A stretch of 60,612 bases of DNA from UBA8752 sp965657965. Its GTDB lineage: Bacteria > Bacteroidota > Bacteroidia > Flavobacteriales_D > Sanyastnellaceae. This document shows, one piece after another, positions 34,495 through 43,213 of this stretch. The notes beneath the pieces were generated by a model, which did no database searches, was not told the origin of the DNA, and worked only from the letters and a program-made list of their open reading frames with translations. Where the stretch lies: positions 1 to 60,612 of the forward strand of contig CBFHQM010000012.1 of the NCBI GenBank assembly GCA_965657965.1, given 5' to 3'. Made by a program: the position numbers and the translations under genes. Positions within the stretch are counted from its first letter, which is position 1, and each line of letters begins with the position of its first letter.

Positions 34495-36375
34495 ATGAAA
34501 CACCTTTACTCTTTAATTGCCCTGTGTCTGGTGGCAATGGGCGCCAACGCCCAAACCGTGTCTGTGACATGGAACCTGAACATGAACAACGAGACCGTAG
34601 CGGCAGAAGGCCCATCGGTGGCCGGTGGTGCTGACTTCGGAACGCCTGGAGACAATCCCATGACCGACGACGATGGCGACGGAATCTATACGTGGACAAC
34701 AGAAGTTGCTGTTGGTTACACTGGCTTCTACACCTTCACCAACGGCGCTTGTGGCGACTGGTCATGCAAGGAAAACATCGCCGGTCAGGACTGTGCAAAC
34801 CCCGGGAACTACAACGACCGTTCTTTGGAGAACATCACCGAAGACACCGTGATCAACACCTGCTTCGGGCAATGCTCTACCGACGGAAGCTGCACCGCGT
34901 CCAGTGATGTCGATGTCACCTTTCAGGTAGACATGAACAACAGCAGCACCGACGGAGGTGTCTTCATGTTTGGCGGATTCAACGGATGGAACGCAGGAGC
35001 CAACCCAATGGACGACTCGGACGGAGACGGCATCTATACCCTGACCTTAACTGCGCCAGCTGGTGGTTTTGAGTGGAAATACCTAGGAGGAGATGGCGAA
35101 GAGACCTTCGACCCTGCCGTTGATGGCGCTTGCACCTTGACTTCGGGAGAGTTCACCAACCGCTTCATCTTGATCGAAGGAACAGACAACATCACCTTGG
35201 ACGTGGTTTGCTTCAACAGCTGTGACGCTTGCGATGCAACCCCTTGTGTGGACCCTGCTTTGATTGACACCACGGCCATTTGCCCATCAATCTTTGCCCC
35301 GGTTTGTGGTTGCGACGGTGTGACTTACAACAACGACTGTGAGGCTCAAAACTATGGTGGCGTCACCTCGTGGACGGAAGGCGCATGTTCCAGTGCTTCT
35401 ATGGTCACCTTCCAGGTGGACATGAGCGATGAAGACATCCTCGGCGCTGTTTACGTGACGGGAAGTTCTGTGGACGGATGGTGCGGAAACTGCGTTGAAA
35501 TGACCGATACCGACGCCGATGGCATCTACGAAGCCAGCGTAGAGTTGGAATCAGGAGAACATGAATACAAATTCAACAACGGTGGATGGGATGGCACAGA
35601 GAACCTCGACACAGACGAGGATGCCGCCTGCACATTGACCACTGTTGATGATGGAGGCACTTTTGTGAACCGTCTCTTGACCCTCAATCCTGGCGACGGT
35701 GATGTGACCCTCGACGTGGTGTGCTTCAACAGCTGTGACGCTTGTGAAACCGTTGAGGTACCGAACACTTCTGTCACATTCAATGTGGACATGAGCGAGC
35801 AAACCGTGAGCGGAACTGTATACATCGCTGGTGCAACCATCGACAACTGGGCAGGCACAACCGTGGCGCTGGACGATGCCGATGGCGACAACGTTTACTC
35901 CGTTACCCTCGAGCTTCCCCAAGGAGACCACGAGTACAAGTACATGATTGGCAGCTGGGACACCAGTGAGCAACTCGATCCTGTAGCCGATGCCGAGTGT
36001 ACGTTGACCACAGGTGATTTTACCAACCGTTTGCTCACCATTTCTTCAGAGGACACCCTCAACCTCGACGTGGTGTGTTACGAGTCATGCTCAGCATGCG
36101 TGGTGGACAACATTGCAGAGGCCAACACCCTTGCATTCAACGTCTTCCCTAGCGTCACCGCTGGCAACTTGACCATCGCTTTCCCTGCTCCTTTAATGGG
36201 TGCTGCGCAAATTGAGCTTCGTGACCTTTCCGGTCGCTTGGTGAAGAACACCAACCTGTCAGCAGGCATGACCCAATTGCAAATGGACCTCAGTAGCGAA
36301 ACTGACGGATTCTACGTGGTTCGCGTGACCACAGGTTCACAAAACGCCACCAAGGTGGTTGTGAAACAACACTAA
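34495..36375 (+). CDS. Modular secreted T9SS protein with four repeated beta domains and a Kazal motif
   Basis: A 626-residue protein with a signal peptide (residues 1-20). Four repeats resemble starch/AMPK-type carbohydrate-binding modules, starting about residues 22, 140, 302 and 423: VTFQVDMNN, GGVFMFGGFNGWNAGANPM, DGDGIYTLTL, HEYKF or FEWKY, TLTSGEFTNRF, then LDVVCFNSCDAC. Between repeats 2 and 3 is a Kazal-like segment (CPSIFAPVCGCDGVTYNNDC). The last 85 residues (FNVFPSVTAGNLTIAFPAP to KVVVKQH) form a T9SS sorting domain. Placed 21 bases after GH3 and 19 before SusC, it is part of the beta-glucan operon and probably binds the polysaccharide outside the cell. Confidence 0.85.
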   Translation: MKHLYSLIALCLVAMGANAQTVSVTWNLNMNNETVAAEGPSVAGGADFGTPGDNPMTDDDGDGIYTWTTEVAVGYTGFYTFTNGACGDWSCKENIAGQDCANPGNYNDRSLENITEDTVINTCFGQCSTDGSCTASSDVDVTFQVDMNNSSTDGGVFMFGGFNGWNAGANPMDDSDGDGIYTLTLTAPAGGFEWKYLGGDGEETFDPAVDGACTLTSGEFTNRFILIEGTDNITLDVVCFNSCDACDATPCVDPALIDTTAICPSIFAPVCGCDGVTYNNDCEAQNYGGVTSWTEGACSSASMVTFQVDMSDEDILGAVYVTGSSVDGWCGNCVEMTDTDADGIYEASVELESGEHEYKFNNGGWDGTENLDTDEDAACTLTTVDDGGTFVNRLLTLNPGDGDVTLDVVCFNSCDACETVEVPNTSVTFNVDMSEQTVSGTVYIAGATIDNWAGTTVALDDADGDNVYSVTLELPQGDHEYKYMIGSWDTSEQLDPVADAECTLTTGDFTNRLLTISSEDTLNLDVVCYESCSACVVDNIAEANTLAFNVFPSVTAGNLTIAFPAPLMGAAQIELRDLSGRLVKNTNLSAGMTQLQMDLSSETDGFYVVRVTTGSQNATKVVVKQH

Positions 36376-36394
36376 AACAGAACGAAACAACACC

Positions 36395-39300
36395 ATGAGA
36401 ATCTTGCTCCTCTTGGCTTGGCTCCTCCCCCTTTCTGGGGTGATGGCCCAGTCCATGGCTGTTACCGGACAGGTGACAGATGCTGATGACGGCACCCCCC
36501 TTCCAGGGGTAACCGTCGTCGAAAAGGGAACTTACACCGGTGGCGTGACTGACCTCGATGGTCAGTACACCATCATGGTGAGTTCCCCAGACGCCATCCT
36601 CACATTCACCTACATCGGTTACAAAACAACCGACGAAAAGGTGGGGGGGAAATCCACACTCGACCTCACCCTTTCTGCCGACGTGGCCGGATTGGAAGAG
36701 GCCATTGTGATTGGATACGGCAATCAGCAGAGGAGCAAGATTTCAGGTGCTGTGGGTACCATTGACTTGAAAGACGCCACCTCCGTGCCCGTTTTGCGCA
36801 CAGAGCAAGCACTTCAAGGCCGCGCTGCTGGTGTTCAGGTGACCCAGAACTCGGGTCAACCTGGCTCCACCCAGTCCATTCGGATTCGCGGTACAGGTTC
36901 ATTGAACAATGCAGAACCCTTGTGGGTTGTGGACGGAATTCCCACCGGTGGAATTGACTTCTTGAACCCCTCAGACATCGAGTCCATCTCTTTGCTTAAA
37001 GATGCTGCATCCGCAGCCATCTATGGTGCACGTGGTGGAAACGGTGTGATTCTGGTCACCACCAAGAAAGGCGCCAAAGGGCAGCCTGCTCAGGTGACCT
37101 ACGACACCTATTACGGCATCCAAGAGCCGTGGAAGAAGATGGGACTCCTCAACGCTGAGCAGTACGCCATCCTCATGAACGAAAGCCGCGCATCTGCCGG
37201 GCTTGTTCCCTACGCCCAGCTTGCAGACCCAGCAGCCCTCGGCGAAGGCACCGATTGGCAAGACGCACTGTTCCAGCGCGCCCCAATGGTGAATCACAGC
37301 TTCAACTTTACCAAGGGTACCGCCACGAGCTCCACCGCCATCGGCGGAAGCCACTTTGCCCAAGACGGCATCATCGGAGGGGAAAAGGGACGCTTTGAGC
37401 GCACCACCTTCCGCATCAGCACACAGCAAGACGCTGGAGATCGTTTCCGCCTCGGTCAAACGGTGAACTTCACCCACATCGAGCGCAACGCACTTGCTGA
37501 AAACAATGAGTTTGCCACCCCTGTGGTGCGCGCACTCAACATGGACCCCGTCACTGCGGTCTCTCGCCCAGACGGGTCTTACGCCTACTCCGAATTGATC
37601 GGAAGCGACATTGCCAACCCCATTAACCAGGTTGAAACCACCCACGACGAGTGGATGACCAATCGATTTGTCGGAAACCTCTTTGGCGAATACGACCTTT
37701 CACAAGCGCTGAAGATTCGGTCTTCGGTCAACGTGGACCTCTCTCTTGGTTCTCAAAAAATCTTTTTGCCCTCCTACGATTTGGGCATCGGTGAAAACGA
37801 TCCCAATCGCCCCGCATACGAGTGGCGCGAAGTCAACGGTCTGATTCGCAACGAAAGCAAGTGGTCCAATTGGCAGTGGGAAAACACCCTCCAATACGAC
37901 AAGGACCTCAAAAACGGAGACCGCATTCAAGGCATCTTCGGCTATTCCGCTCTGTATGGAAACTACCAAAACATTGGCACCTATCGGGACAGCTTGAACT
38001 CCAACACGCCCGAACTGGCCTTCCTCGACAACAGCCTCAACTTTAACGAACAGGCCCCCACCTCCAACGGTGGATTTGGTGAGAGCTCCTACCTCTCCTC
38101 GTTTGCGCGGCTTCAGTACGAAATCGGGGACCGTTACTCCTTAAGCGGCACGGTTCGTCGCGATGGTTCCTCCAAATTCGGCACCAACAACCGTTACGGC
38201 ATTTTCCCCTCGTTGTCTGCCGCATGGAATCTCACAGAGATTCCATGGGTGGTCGAAAAGGACTGGATTGAATTTGCCAAAGTCCGCGCCTCTTGGGGTC
38301 GGAATGGAAACGCAGACGGAATTGGAAACTTCGACTTTACTTCTGTGGTCTTCAATGGTCAGAACTACACGTTTGGGCCAGACCAACAACAAGTCAACGG
38401 CGCAGGACCTGTCACCACATCTAACCCCGACTTGAAGTGGGAGACCGTGGATCAGTTCAACGCCGGTTTGGACGTAGACCTCTATCGTGGACGATTCAAC
38501 ATCGTATTGGATTACTTCGTCAAAAACACCAACGACATGCTTGCGGTGGTCCCTGTGCCTGGTGTTGTCGGCTTCTTGCCCGCAGCCACCAACGTGGCCT
38601 CTGCCCGCAACAAAGGAGTCGAGCTCTCTCTGACCTATCGCGGTGAGAAAGGCGATTGGGACTACGATGTGACAGGGAACCTGAGCGTGATTCGCAACGA
38701 AGTGACCGGACTGGGAGAAGGGGGCACCCCCATCAGTACCGGCGGTGTATTCGGCGCAGGAAACGATTTCTCGGCTTACACCGACATCGGCCTGCCCATG
38801 GCCGTCTTCTATGGCTATGAAACCGCAGGCATCTTCCAAACCGACGAAGCCGCCACAGCCAATACCGCTCAACCCGATGCGGTCGCAGGCGACGTGATTT
38901 TCGTCGACCAAAACGACGATGGCATCTTGGACGAAAACGACAAGACTGTGATTGGCAATCCGCATCCAGACTTCACCTATGGTGTGACCACCAACCTGAA
39001 GTGGAAGAACTTCGATGTCAGTCTCTTCATCCAGGGTTCCCACGGAAATGACCTCTTCAACGGCATCTTCCGTTACGACCTGAACACCACCAACCTGCCC
39101 ATCTCTGCTTTGGAGCGTTGGACAGGCGAAGGTTCCACCAACGAGCACCCCCGCATTACCCACACAGACGCCAACCAAAACAACCGCGTCTCTGATCGGT
39201 TCGTGGAGGACGGCTCCTTCCTCCGACTCAAGAACTTGCAGATCGGCTACAACCTGCCGGACCGCATTGTGGAGAAAATGGACATCGGAAAGTTCCGTTT

Positions 39301-39451
39301 CTATGTCTCCGCAACCAACCTCCTCACGTTCACGAATTATTCTGGATTGGATCCGGAAATCGGATCGCGGGGCACACTCGAAATCGGAATCGACCGCGGC
39401 TTCTATCCTGTTGCGCGGAACTTCATCGCTGGCTTGAACGTCACTTTCTAA
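36395..39451 (+). CDS. susC: SusC/RagA family TonB-linked outer membrane transporter
   Basis: A 1018-residue SusC-type TonB-dependent transporter. The signal peptide ends near GVMAQ; the CarboxypepD_reg-like domain is VTGQVTDADDGTPLPGVTV to YIGYKTTDEKV, then the TonB-box region EEAIVIGYGNQQRSKISGAV; the plug includes ALQGRAAGVQVTQNSGQPGS, SIRIRGTGSLNNAEPLWVVDG and LKDAASAAIYGARGGNGVI. The barrel ends with FYPVARNFIAGLNVTF. It pairs with the SusD gene 11 bases downstream to import glycans; with GH3 and GH16 neighbours, a beta-1,3-glucan is likely. Confidence 0.97.
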   Translation: MRILLLLAWLLPLSGVMAQSMAVTGQVTDADDGTPLPGVTVVEKGTYTGGVTDLDGQYTIMVSSPDAILTFTYIGYKTTDEKVGGKSTLDLTLSADVAGLEEAIVIGYGNQQRSKISGAVGTIDLKDATSVPVLRTEQALQGRAAGVQVTQNSGQPGSTQSIRIRGTGSLNNAEPLWVVDGIPTGGIDFLNPSDIESISLLKDAASAAIYGARGGNGVILVTTKKGAKGQPAQVTYDTYYGIQEPWKKMGLLNAEQYAILMNESRASAGLVPYAQLADPAALGEGTDWQDALFQRAPMVNHSFNFTKGTATSSTAIGGSHFAQDGIIGGEKGRFERTTFRISTQQDAGDRFRLGQTVNFTHIERNALAENNEFATPVVRALNMDPVTAVSRPDGSYAYSELIGSDIANPINQVETTHDEWMTNRFVGNLFGEYDLSQALKIRSSVNVDLSLGSQKIFLPSYDLGIGENDPNRPAYEWREVNGLIRNESKWSNWQWENTLQYDKDLKNGDRIQGIFGYSALYGNYQNIGTYRDSLNSNTPELAFLDNSLNFNEQAPTSNGGFGESSYLSSFARLQYEIGDRYSLSGTVRRDGSSKFGTNNRYGIFPSLSAAWNLTEIPWVVEKDWIEFAKVRASWGRNGNADGIGNFDFTSVVFNGQNYTFGPDQQQVNGAGPVTTSNPDLKWETVDQFNAGLDVDLYRGRFNIVLDYFVKNTNDMLAVVPVPGVVGFLPAATNVASARNKGVELSLTYRGEKGDWDYDVTGNLSVIRNEVTGLGEGGTPISTGGVFGAGNDFSAYTDIGLPMAVFYGYETAGIFQTDEAATANTAQPDAVAGDVIFVDQNDDGILDENDKTVIGNPHPDFTYGVTTNLKWKNFDVSLFIQGSHGNDLFNGIFRYDLNTTNLPISALERWTGEGSTNEHPRITHTDANQNNRVSDRFVEDGSFLRLKNLQIGYNLPDRIVEKMDIGKFRFYVSATNLLTFTNYSGLDPEIGSRGTLEIGIDRGFYPVARNFIAGLNVTF

Positions 39452-39462
39452 TCTCGGTAAAC

Positions 39463-41019
39463 ATGATTCGGAAATTTCTTCCCCTTTTCTTGGTCCCGGT
39501 TCTCCTTGTCTCCTGCAAGCAGGATTTCTTAGAACGCACCCCGGTAGTGGGTGCCACCGAGGCGAACTTCTACCAATCTCCTGAGGATGCTTTGAGCGCG
39601 ACCATCGCCTGCTACAACACCCTGCAGCAAGAGGTCACCAACATTCAAGGTTCATCCGGTCTCAAGCCGCATTTCCGCTGGTACTTCGGAGACGTTATCT
39701 CCGACGACACGGACAAAGGCGGATCCGGTGACGGCGACGATCCACAGCTTTACGATTACGAGCGTTTTCAAGGCAACAGCAGCGGTCAAATGCTGCTGGT
39801 GGAATGGCAGGTCGCATACCGCGGCATTGCTTATTGCAACCTCGCTTTGCAAAAGCTGCCCGAAATCGACATGGACGAAGATGTTCGCGATGCCTACATA
39901 GGCGAAGCCAAGTTCATCCGAGCCTATTGGTACTTTAACCTGGTCACCACCTTTGGCGGTGTCCCTCTCGTTACCGAGCCTTTGGCCTCTTCAGAATACC
40001 AGCAAGCCCGTGCATCTGCGGACGAAATTTGGGCGCTCATCAAGGATGACCTCTCAGAGGCCATCGTCACTTTACCCCTGCGCAGCGAGTACAGCCTGAA
40101 CGCGCTTGGACGCGCTACCCGTGGTTCTGCTCAAGCCCTCTTGACCAAGACCCACGCCTACCTAAACGAGTGGGAAAGCTGCTATTCCGTCTCCGCTGAC
40201 CTGGTCAACGAAGGTGAATACAGCCTCGACCCCGACTTCGGCAATGTCTTTACCGAGCAAGGTGAAAACGGCCCAGGGTCCATTTGGGAGATCCAGTACA
40301 TGAATGCCTCTGGCGGAAATTGGGGACAGCAACTGGAAGGCACGTTCTCCAATGTCTTCCAACGTGCAAGGGGCCAATTCAATGGCTTTGGCTTTAACCT
40401 GCCAACGCAAGACTTGGTGAATGAGTTTGAAGACGGAGACCCTCGATTGAACTTCTCGCTGTTTCAAGAGGGAGACATCATGGGCGATCGAGGTGAATTC
40501 ACCCAGGAAGCGACAGGCATGCCGCACCTCTACTACTCACGCAAGTACTTTAACAATGCAGCAGACGAAGCCCCATTCGGTGACCCAGTCCCCAACGGAC
40601 ACACCAATGACAGGGTAATGCGCTACGCAGAAGTGTTGCTTTTCCACGCCGAAGCCTGCTTGAATACAGGCCGCGCTTCCGAAGCAGAAGGCGCACTCGA
40701 GACGGTCCGTCGCCGCGCACGTGGTGGCGTGACATACAACCCCATGGACCCCACTGCTGTGCTTCCTTTTGTCCCCGCTGGTGAACTCACCATCGCGCAC
40801 ATTTGGCATGAGCGTCGTGTAGAGTTGGCACTCGAAGGTCACCGCTTCTTCGACTTGGTCCGTCAAGGCCGTGCTGCATCCGTAATGCAAGCCCACCTCG
40901 ATGCGCACTTCCCCGGCAGCGGCTACATCTTCACAGAGGGTGTCAACGAGCTTTTCCCCATTCCCAGCAATGAGATTACCCTGAGTGGTGGTCTCATCAC
41001 ACAAAACCCCGGATACTGA
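39463..41019 (+). CDS. susD: SusD/RagB family glycan-binding lipoprotein
   Basis: A 518-residue lipoprotein (KFLPLFLVPVLLVSCKQDFL, Cys 18). TPR-type helices are typical of SusD: LLVEWQVAYRGIAYCNLALQ, AKFIRAYWYFNLVTTFGGVP, then RVMRYAEVLLFHAEACLNTG and the C-terminal HERRVELALEGHRFFDLVRQ and LFPIPSNEITLSGGLITQNP. It caps the SusC barrel and delivers oligosaccharide. Its TGA shares one base with the next gene's ATG, so expression is coupled. Confidence 0.97.
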   Translation: MIRKFLPLFLVPVLLVSCKQDFLERTPVVGATEANFYQSPEDALSATIACYNTLQQEVTNIQGSSGLKPHFRWYFGDVISDDTDKGGSGDGDDPQLYDYERFQGNSSGQMLLVEWQVAYRGIAYCNLALQKLPEIDMDEDVRDAYIGEAKFIRAYWYFNLVTTFGGVPLVTEPLASSEYQQARASADEIWALIKDDLSEAIVTLPLRSEYSLNALGRATRGSAQALLTKTHAYLNEWESCYSVSADLVNEGEYSLDPDFGNVFTEQGENGPGSIWEIQYMNASGGNWGQQLEGTFSNVFQRARGQFNGFGFNLPTQDLVNEFEDGDPRLNFSLFQEGDIMGDRGEFTQEATGMPHLYYSRKYFNNAADEAPFGDPVPNGHTNDRVMRYAEVLLFHAEACLNTGRASEAEGALETVRRRARGGVTYNPMDPTAVLPFVPAGELTIAHIWHERRVELALEGHRFFDLVRQGRAASVMQAHLDAHFPGSGYIFTEGVNELFPIPSNEITLSGGLITQNPGY

Positions 41020-41867
41020 TGCGCTTTCGTCATTTCCTCCCCCTCGCCCTGTTGTTCTTCGCCGTCGGTTGCAAGCCTTCGGTTGATGAGGGCATTGAGT
41101 TGCCCACTTCTCCCACTGCCTCTTTCGACTGGGAATATCTGTACGTGGATACTGCCGCCACTCCGTATACCGACTCCAATCGCGTGGTCTTTACCTCTCA
41201 AGCGGAGGAGGGCTTTCTCCACTTCTGGGACTTCGACAACGGCTTGACAAGCAACGAAGTAACCGACACCACGTTCTACCCTCAAGCCGGCGACTACGAG
41301 GTATCCTACTCTGTTTACAGTGCTGGAGGTTCTGGTGTGGCCACAGCGATGATTCCGATTGCCAACACCGTAGAATTGCCCTGCGAAGGCATCCTTGCCC
41401 TCTTGACCGGTTGCGACAACCAAAAGACGTGGATCCTTTCGGGTGAGGAGGGTGCAGTTGCCGTCGGTCCTCAACCCGGAAGCACGGAATGGTTCAGCAG
41501 TCCAGCTGCAGGATTGGTTCCCGAGCAATACGACGACACCTACCAGTTTACCGTAAACGGCCAATACTACTACGACAACAATGGTGGCACGGTGAATCCT
41601 TACGAAGGATACGTTGTGTCCGAGTTGACTGTGCCCGACACCCTAAGCTATCTCTTGACCGACGCAGGAGGACTCAACGGTGAGCCTCAGATTTACTTGC
41701 CCCCAGGCGAGGACGGATTCTGCTGGTTTATGGGCGTCTGGGATTCAGGCCCAACGTTCGACATCGTGGACATTACAGAGGACCGTATGGTGGTGGTTTC
41801 CCCTCAGCAGAACGGAGATTGCTCTGCTGGAGAAGGCTACTTCACTTTGATTTTTAGCGCACAATGA
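41019..41867 (+). CDS. PKD-domain lipoprotein, probable surface glycan-binding protein
   Basis: A 282-residue lipoprotein (RHFLPLALLFFAVGC, Cys about 18) in the SusE/SusF position. Residues 35-115 form a PKD-like domain (FLHFWDFDNGLTSNEVTDTT, YPQAGDYEVSYSVYSAGGSG). The second half, CDNQKTWILSGEEGAVAVGP and YDDTYQFTVNGQYYYDNNGG, resembles glycan-binding modules found in laminarin loci. Starts within the susD stop (1-base overlap) and ends overlapping the GH16 gene by 4 bases. Role: extracellular capture of beta-glucan for the SusCD complex (inference from position). Confidence 0.82.
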   Translation: MRFRHFLPLALLFFAVGCKPSVDEGIELPTSPTASFDWEYLYVDTAATPYTDSNRVVFTSQAEEGFLHFWDFDNGLTSNEVTDTTFYPQAGDYEVSYSVYSAGGSGVATAMIPIANTVELPCEGILALLTGCDNQKTWILSGEEGAVAVGPQPGSTEWFSSPAAGLVPEQYDDTYQFTVNGQYYYDNNGGTVNPYEGYVVSELTVPDTLSYLLTDAGGLNGEPQIYLPPGEDGFCWFMGVWDSGPTFDIVDITEDRMVVVSPQQNGDCSAGEGYFTLIFSAQ

Positions 41868-43045
41868 CCTTGAAACAGATTCTCTTTCCACTGACCAGCA
41901 TTTTGCTTTTTGCAGCGTGTGGTGGCGAGGAACCTGCTACTCCTGCAGAGTTTCGGTTCTCCAACGACCGGACCGCATTTGAGAGTGCTTCGAACGAAGT
42001 CTTCGCTTTTGACGTCCGCATTGACGAGGCCAAAACAGAAATTGTTCGGGTCAGCTATACCACAGAGGACTTGACCGCGGTGGCCGGCGAAGATTACGTG
42101 GCCACTTCTGGCACCTTGACCTTTGCTCCCGGTGAGACCACCCAGACCATTGAGGTCAACATCCTCATCGATGAGTACCTCGAAGGGGACGAGCAGTTTG
42201 TTGTGCGGCTCACGGACCCAGAGGGTGGATACCTCCGCGACAACCTCCAGGAGGCCATCGGCACCATTCGGAACGACGACGACATCATCTTCCTTTCCGA
42301 TGCCGGATACACCACACCAGAATCCTACCCAGGGATGACCTTGGTTTGGGGCGATGAATTCAACACCGAAGGCGCTCCCGACCCCTCCAAGTGGACCTAT
42401 GACTTGGGCAATGGCAGCTGGGGATGGGGCAACAATGAACTTCAGAGCTACACCAACAGCCCCGACAATGTTGCCGTCACCGATGGTCGCCTGTTCATTT
42501 TTGCCCGCAACGAAGGCAGCTACACATCGGGTCGAATCAAGACCCAAGGGATTTACGACTTCCAATATGGACGCGTAGACATCCGTGCCGCGCTGCCCAT
42601 TGGACAGGGAATTTGGCCGGCCCTTTGGATGCTCGGTTCCGACATCACCACAGAAAGCTGGCCCGCTTGCGGTGAGATTGACATCATGGAGATGGTGGGA
42701 CATCAACCGCGTTTGGTGCACGGCACTGTGCATTGGGGACCAGACAACAGTGTCCATCAACAGAACGGGTCTACGGCTCCGGCCTTGTCCTTCCCTGCCA
42801 CCTTTGCCACGGAGTTCCATGTGTTCTCCATCGACTGGCAGGAAGACGAAATCAAGTTCTACTTGGACGATGTGCACTACCACACCATCACCCCAAGCAA
42901 CATGAACGGTTTTGACTACCCGTTCAACGATGCGTTCTTCTTCATCTTCAACGTGGCCATTGGCGGCAATTGGCCCGGTGATCCTAATGACACCACTCCG
43001 TTCCCTGGCTTTATGGCCGTGGACTACGTGAGGGTCTTCCAATAA
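41864..43045 (+). CDS. GH16 endo-beta-glucanase (laminarinase-like) lipoprotein with Calx-beta domain
   Basis: A 393-residue lipoprotein (ILFPLTSILLFAACGG, Cys about 19). Residues 25-140 are a Calx-beta domain (VSYTTEDLTAVAGEDYVATS, FAPGETTQTIEVNILID). The GH16 catalytic part shows LVWGDEFNTEGAPDPSKWTY, GWGNNELQSYT, GIWPALWMLGS and the active site GEIDIMEMVG (two catalytic Glu around Asp, as in laminarinases). It ends FMAVDYVRVFQ. Last gene of the locus; it probably cuts beta-1,3-glucan at the surface into oligosaccharides for SusC/D. Confidence 0.93.
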   Translation: MTLKQILFPLTSILLFAACGGEEPATPAEFRFSNDRTAFESASNEVFAFDVRIDEAKTEIVRVSYTTEDLTAVAGEDYVATSGTLTFAPGETTQTIEVNILIDEYLEGDEQFVVRLTDPEGGYLRDNLQEAIGTIRNDDDIIFLSDAGYTTPESYPGMTLVWGDEFNTEGAPDPSKWTYDLGNGSWGWGNNELQSYTNSPDNVAVTDGRLFIFARNEGSYTSGRIKTQGIYDFQYGRVDIRAALPIGQGIWPALWMLGSDITTESWPACGEIDIMEMVGHQPRLVHGTVHWGPDNSVHQQNGSTAPALSFPATFATEFHVFSIDWQEDEIKFYLDDVHYHTITPSNMNGFDYPFNDAFFFIFNVAIGGNWPGDPNDTTPFPGFMAVDYVRVFQ

Positions 43046-43079
43046 ACTGTCCCGACTGGCCCATCACGGTTCGTCGTTC

Positions 43080-43120
43080 AAAGCCCCGGCCCTCCCTTTG
43101 GAGTGTCGGGGCTTTGTCTT
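43080..43120 (+). terminator. Terminator after the beta-glucan locus
   Basis: AAAGCCCCG (43080-43088) pairs exactly with CGGGGCTTT (43107-43115), followed by GTCTT. It also ends the convergent propeller gene on the other strand, where an A/T-rich stem base follows. Confidence 0.75.
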
Positions 43121-43213
43121 GTGCCCCAACGGGGTTTGTACCTCCGAAACCCTGTCCACACAGAAGGTGCAGCTCGTCGCTGGCATCTGGAACGCAAAGC
43201 TCCCTTGCGACGG

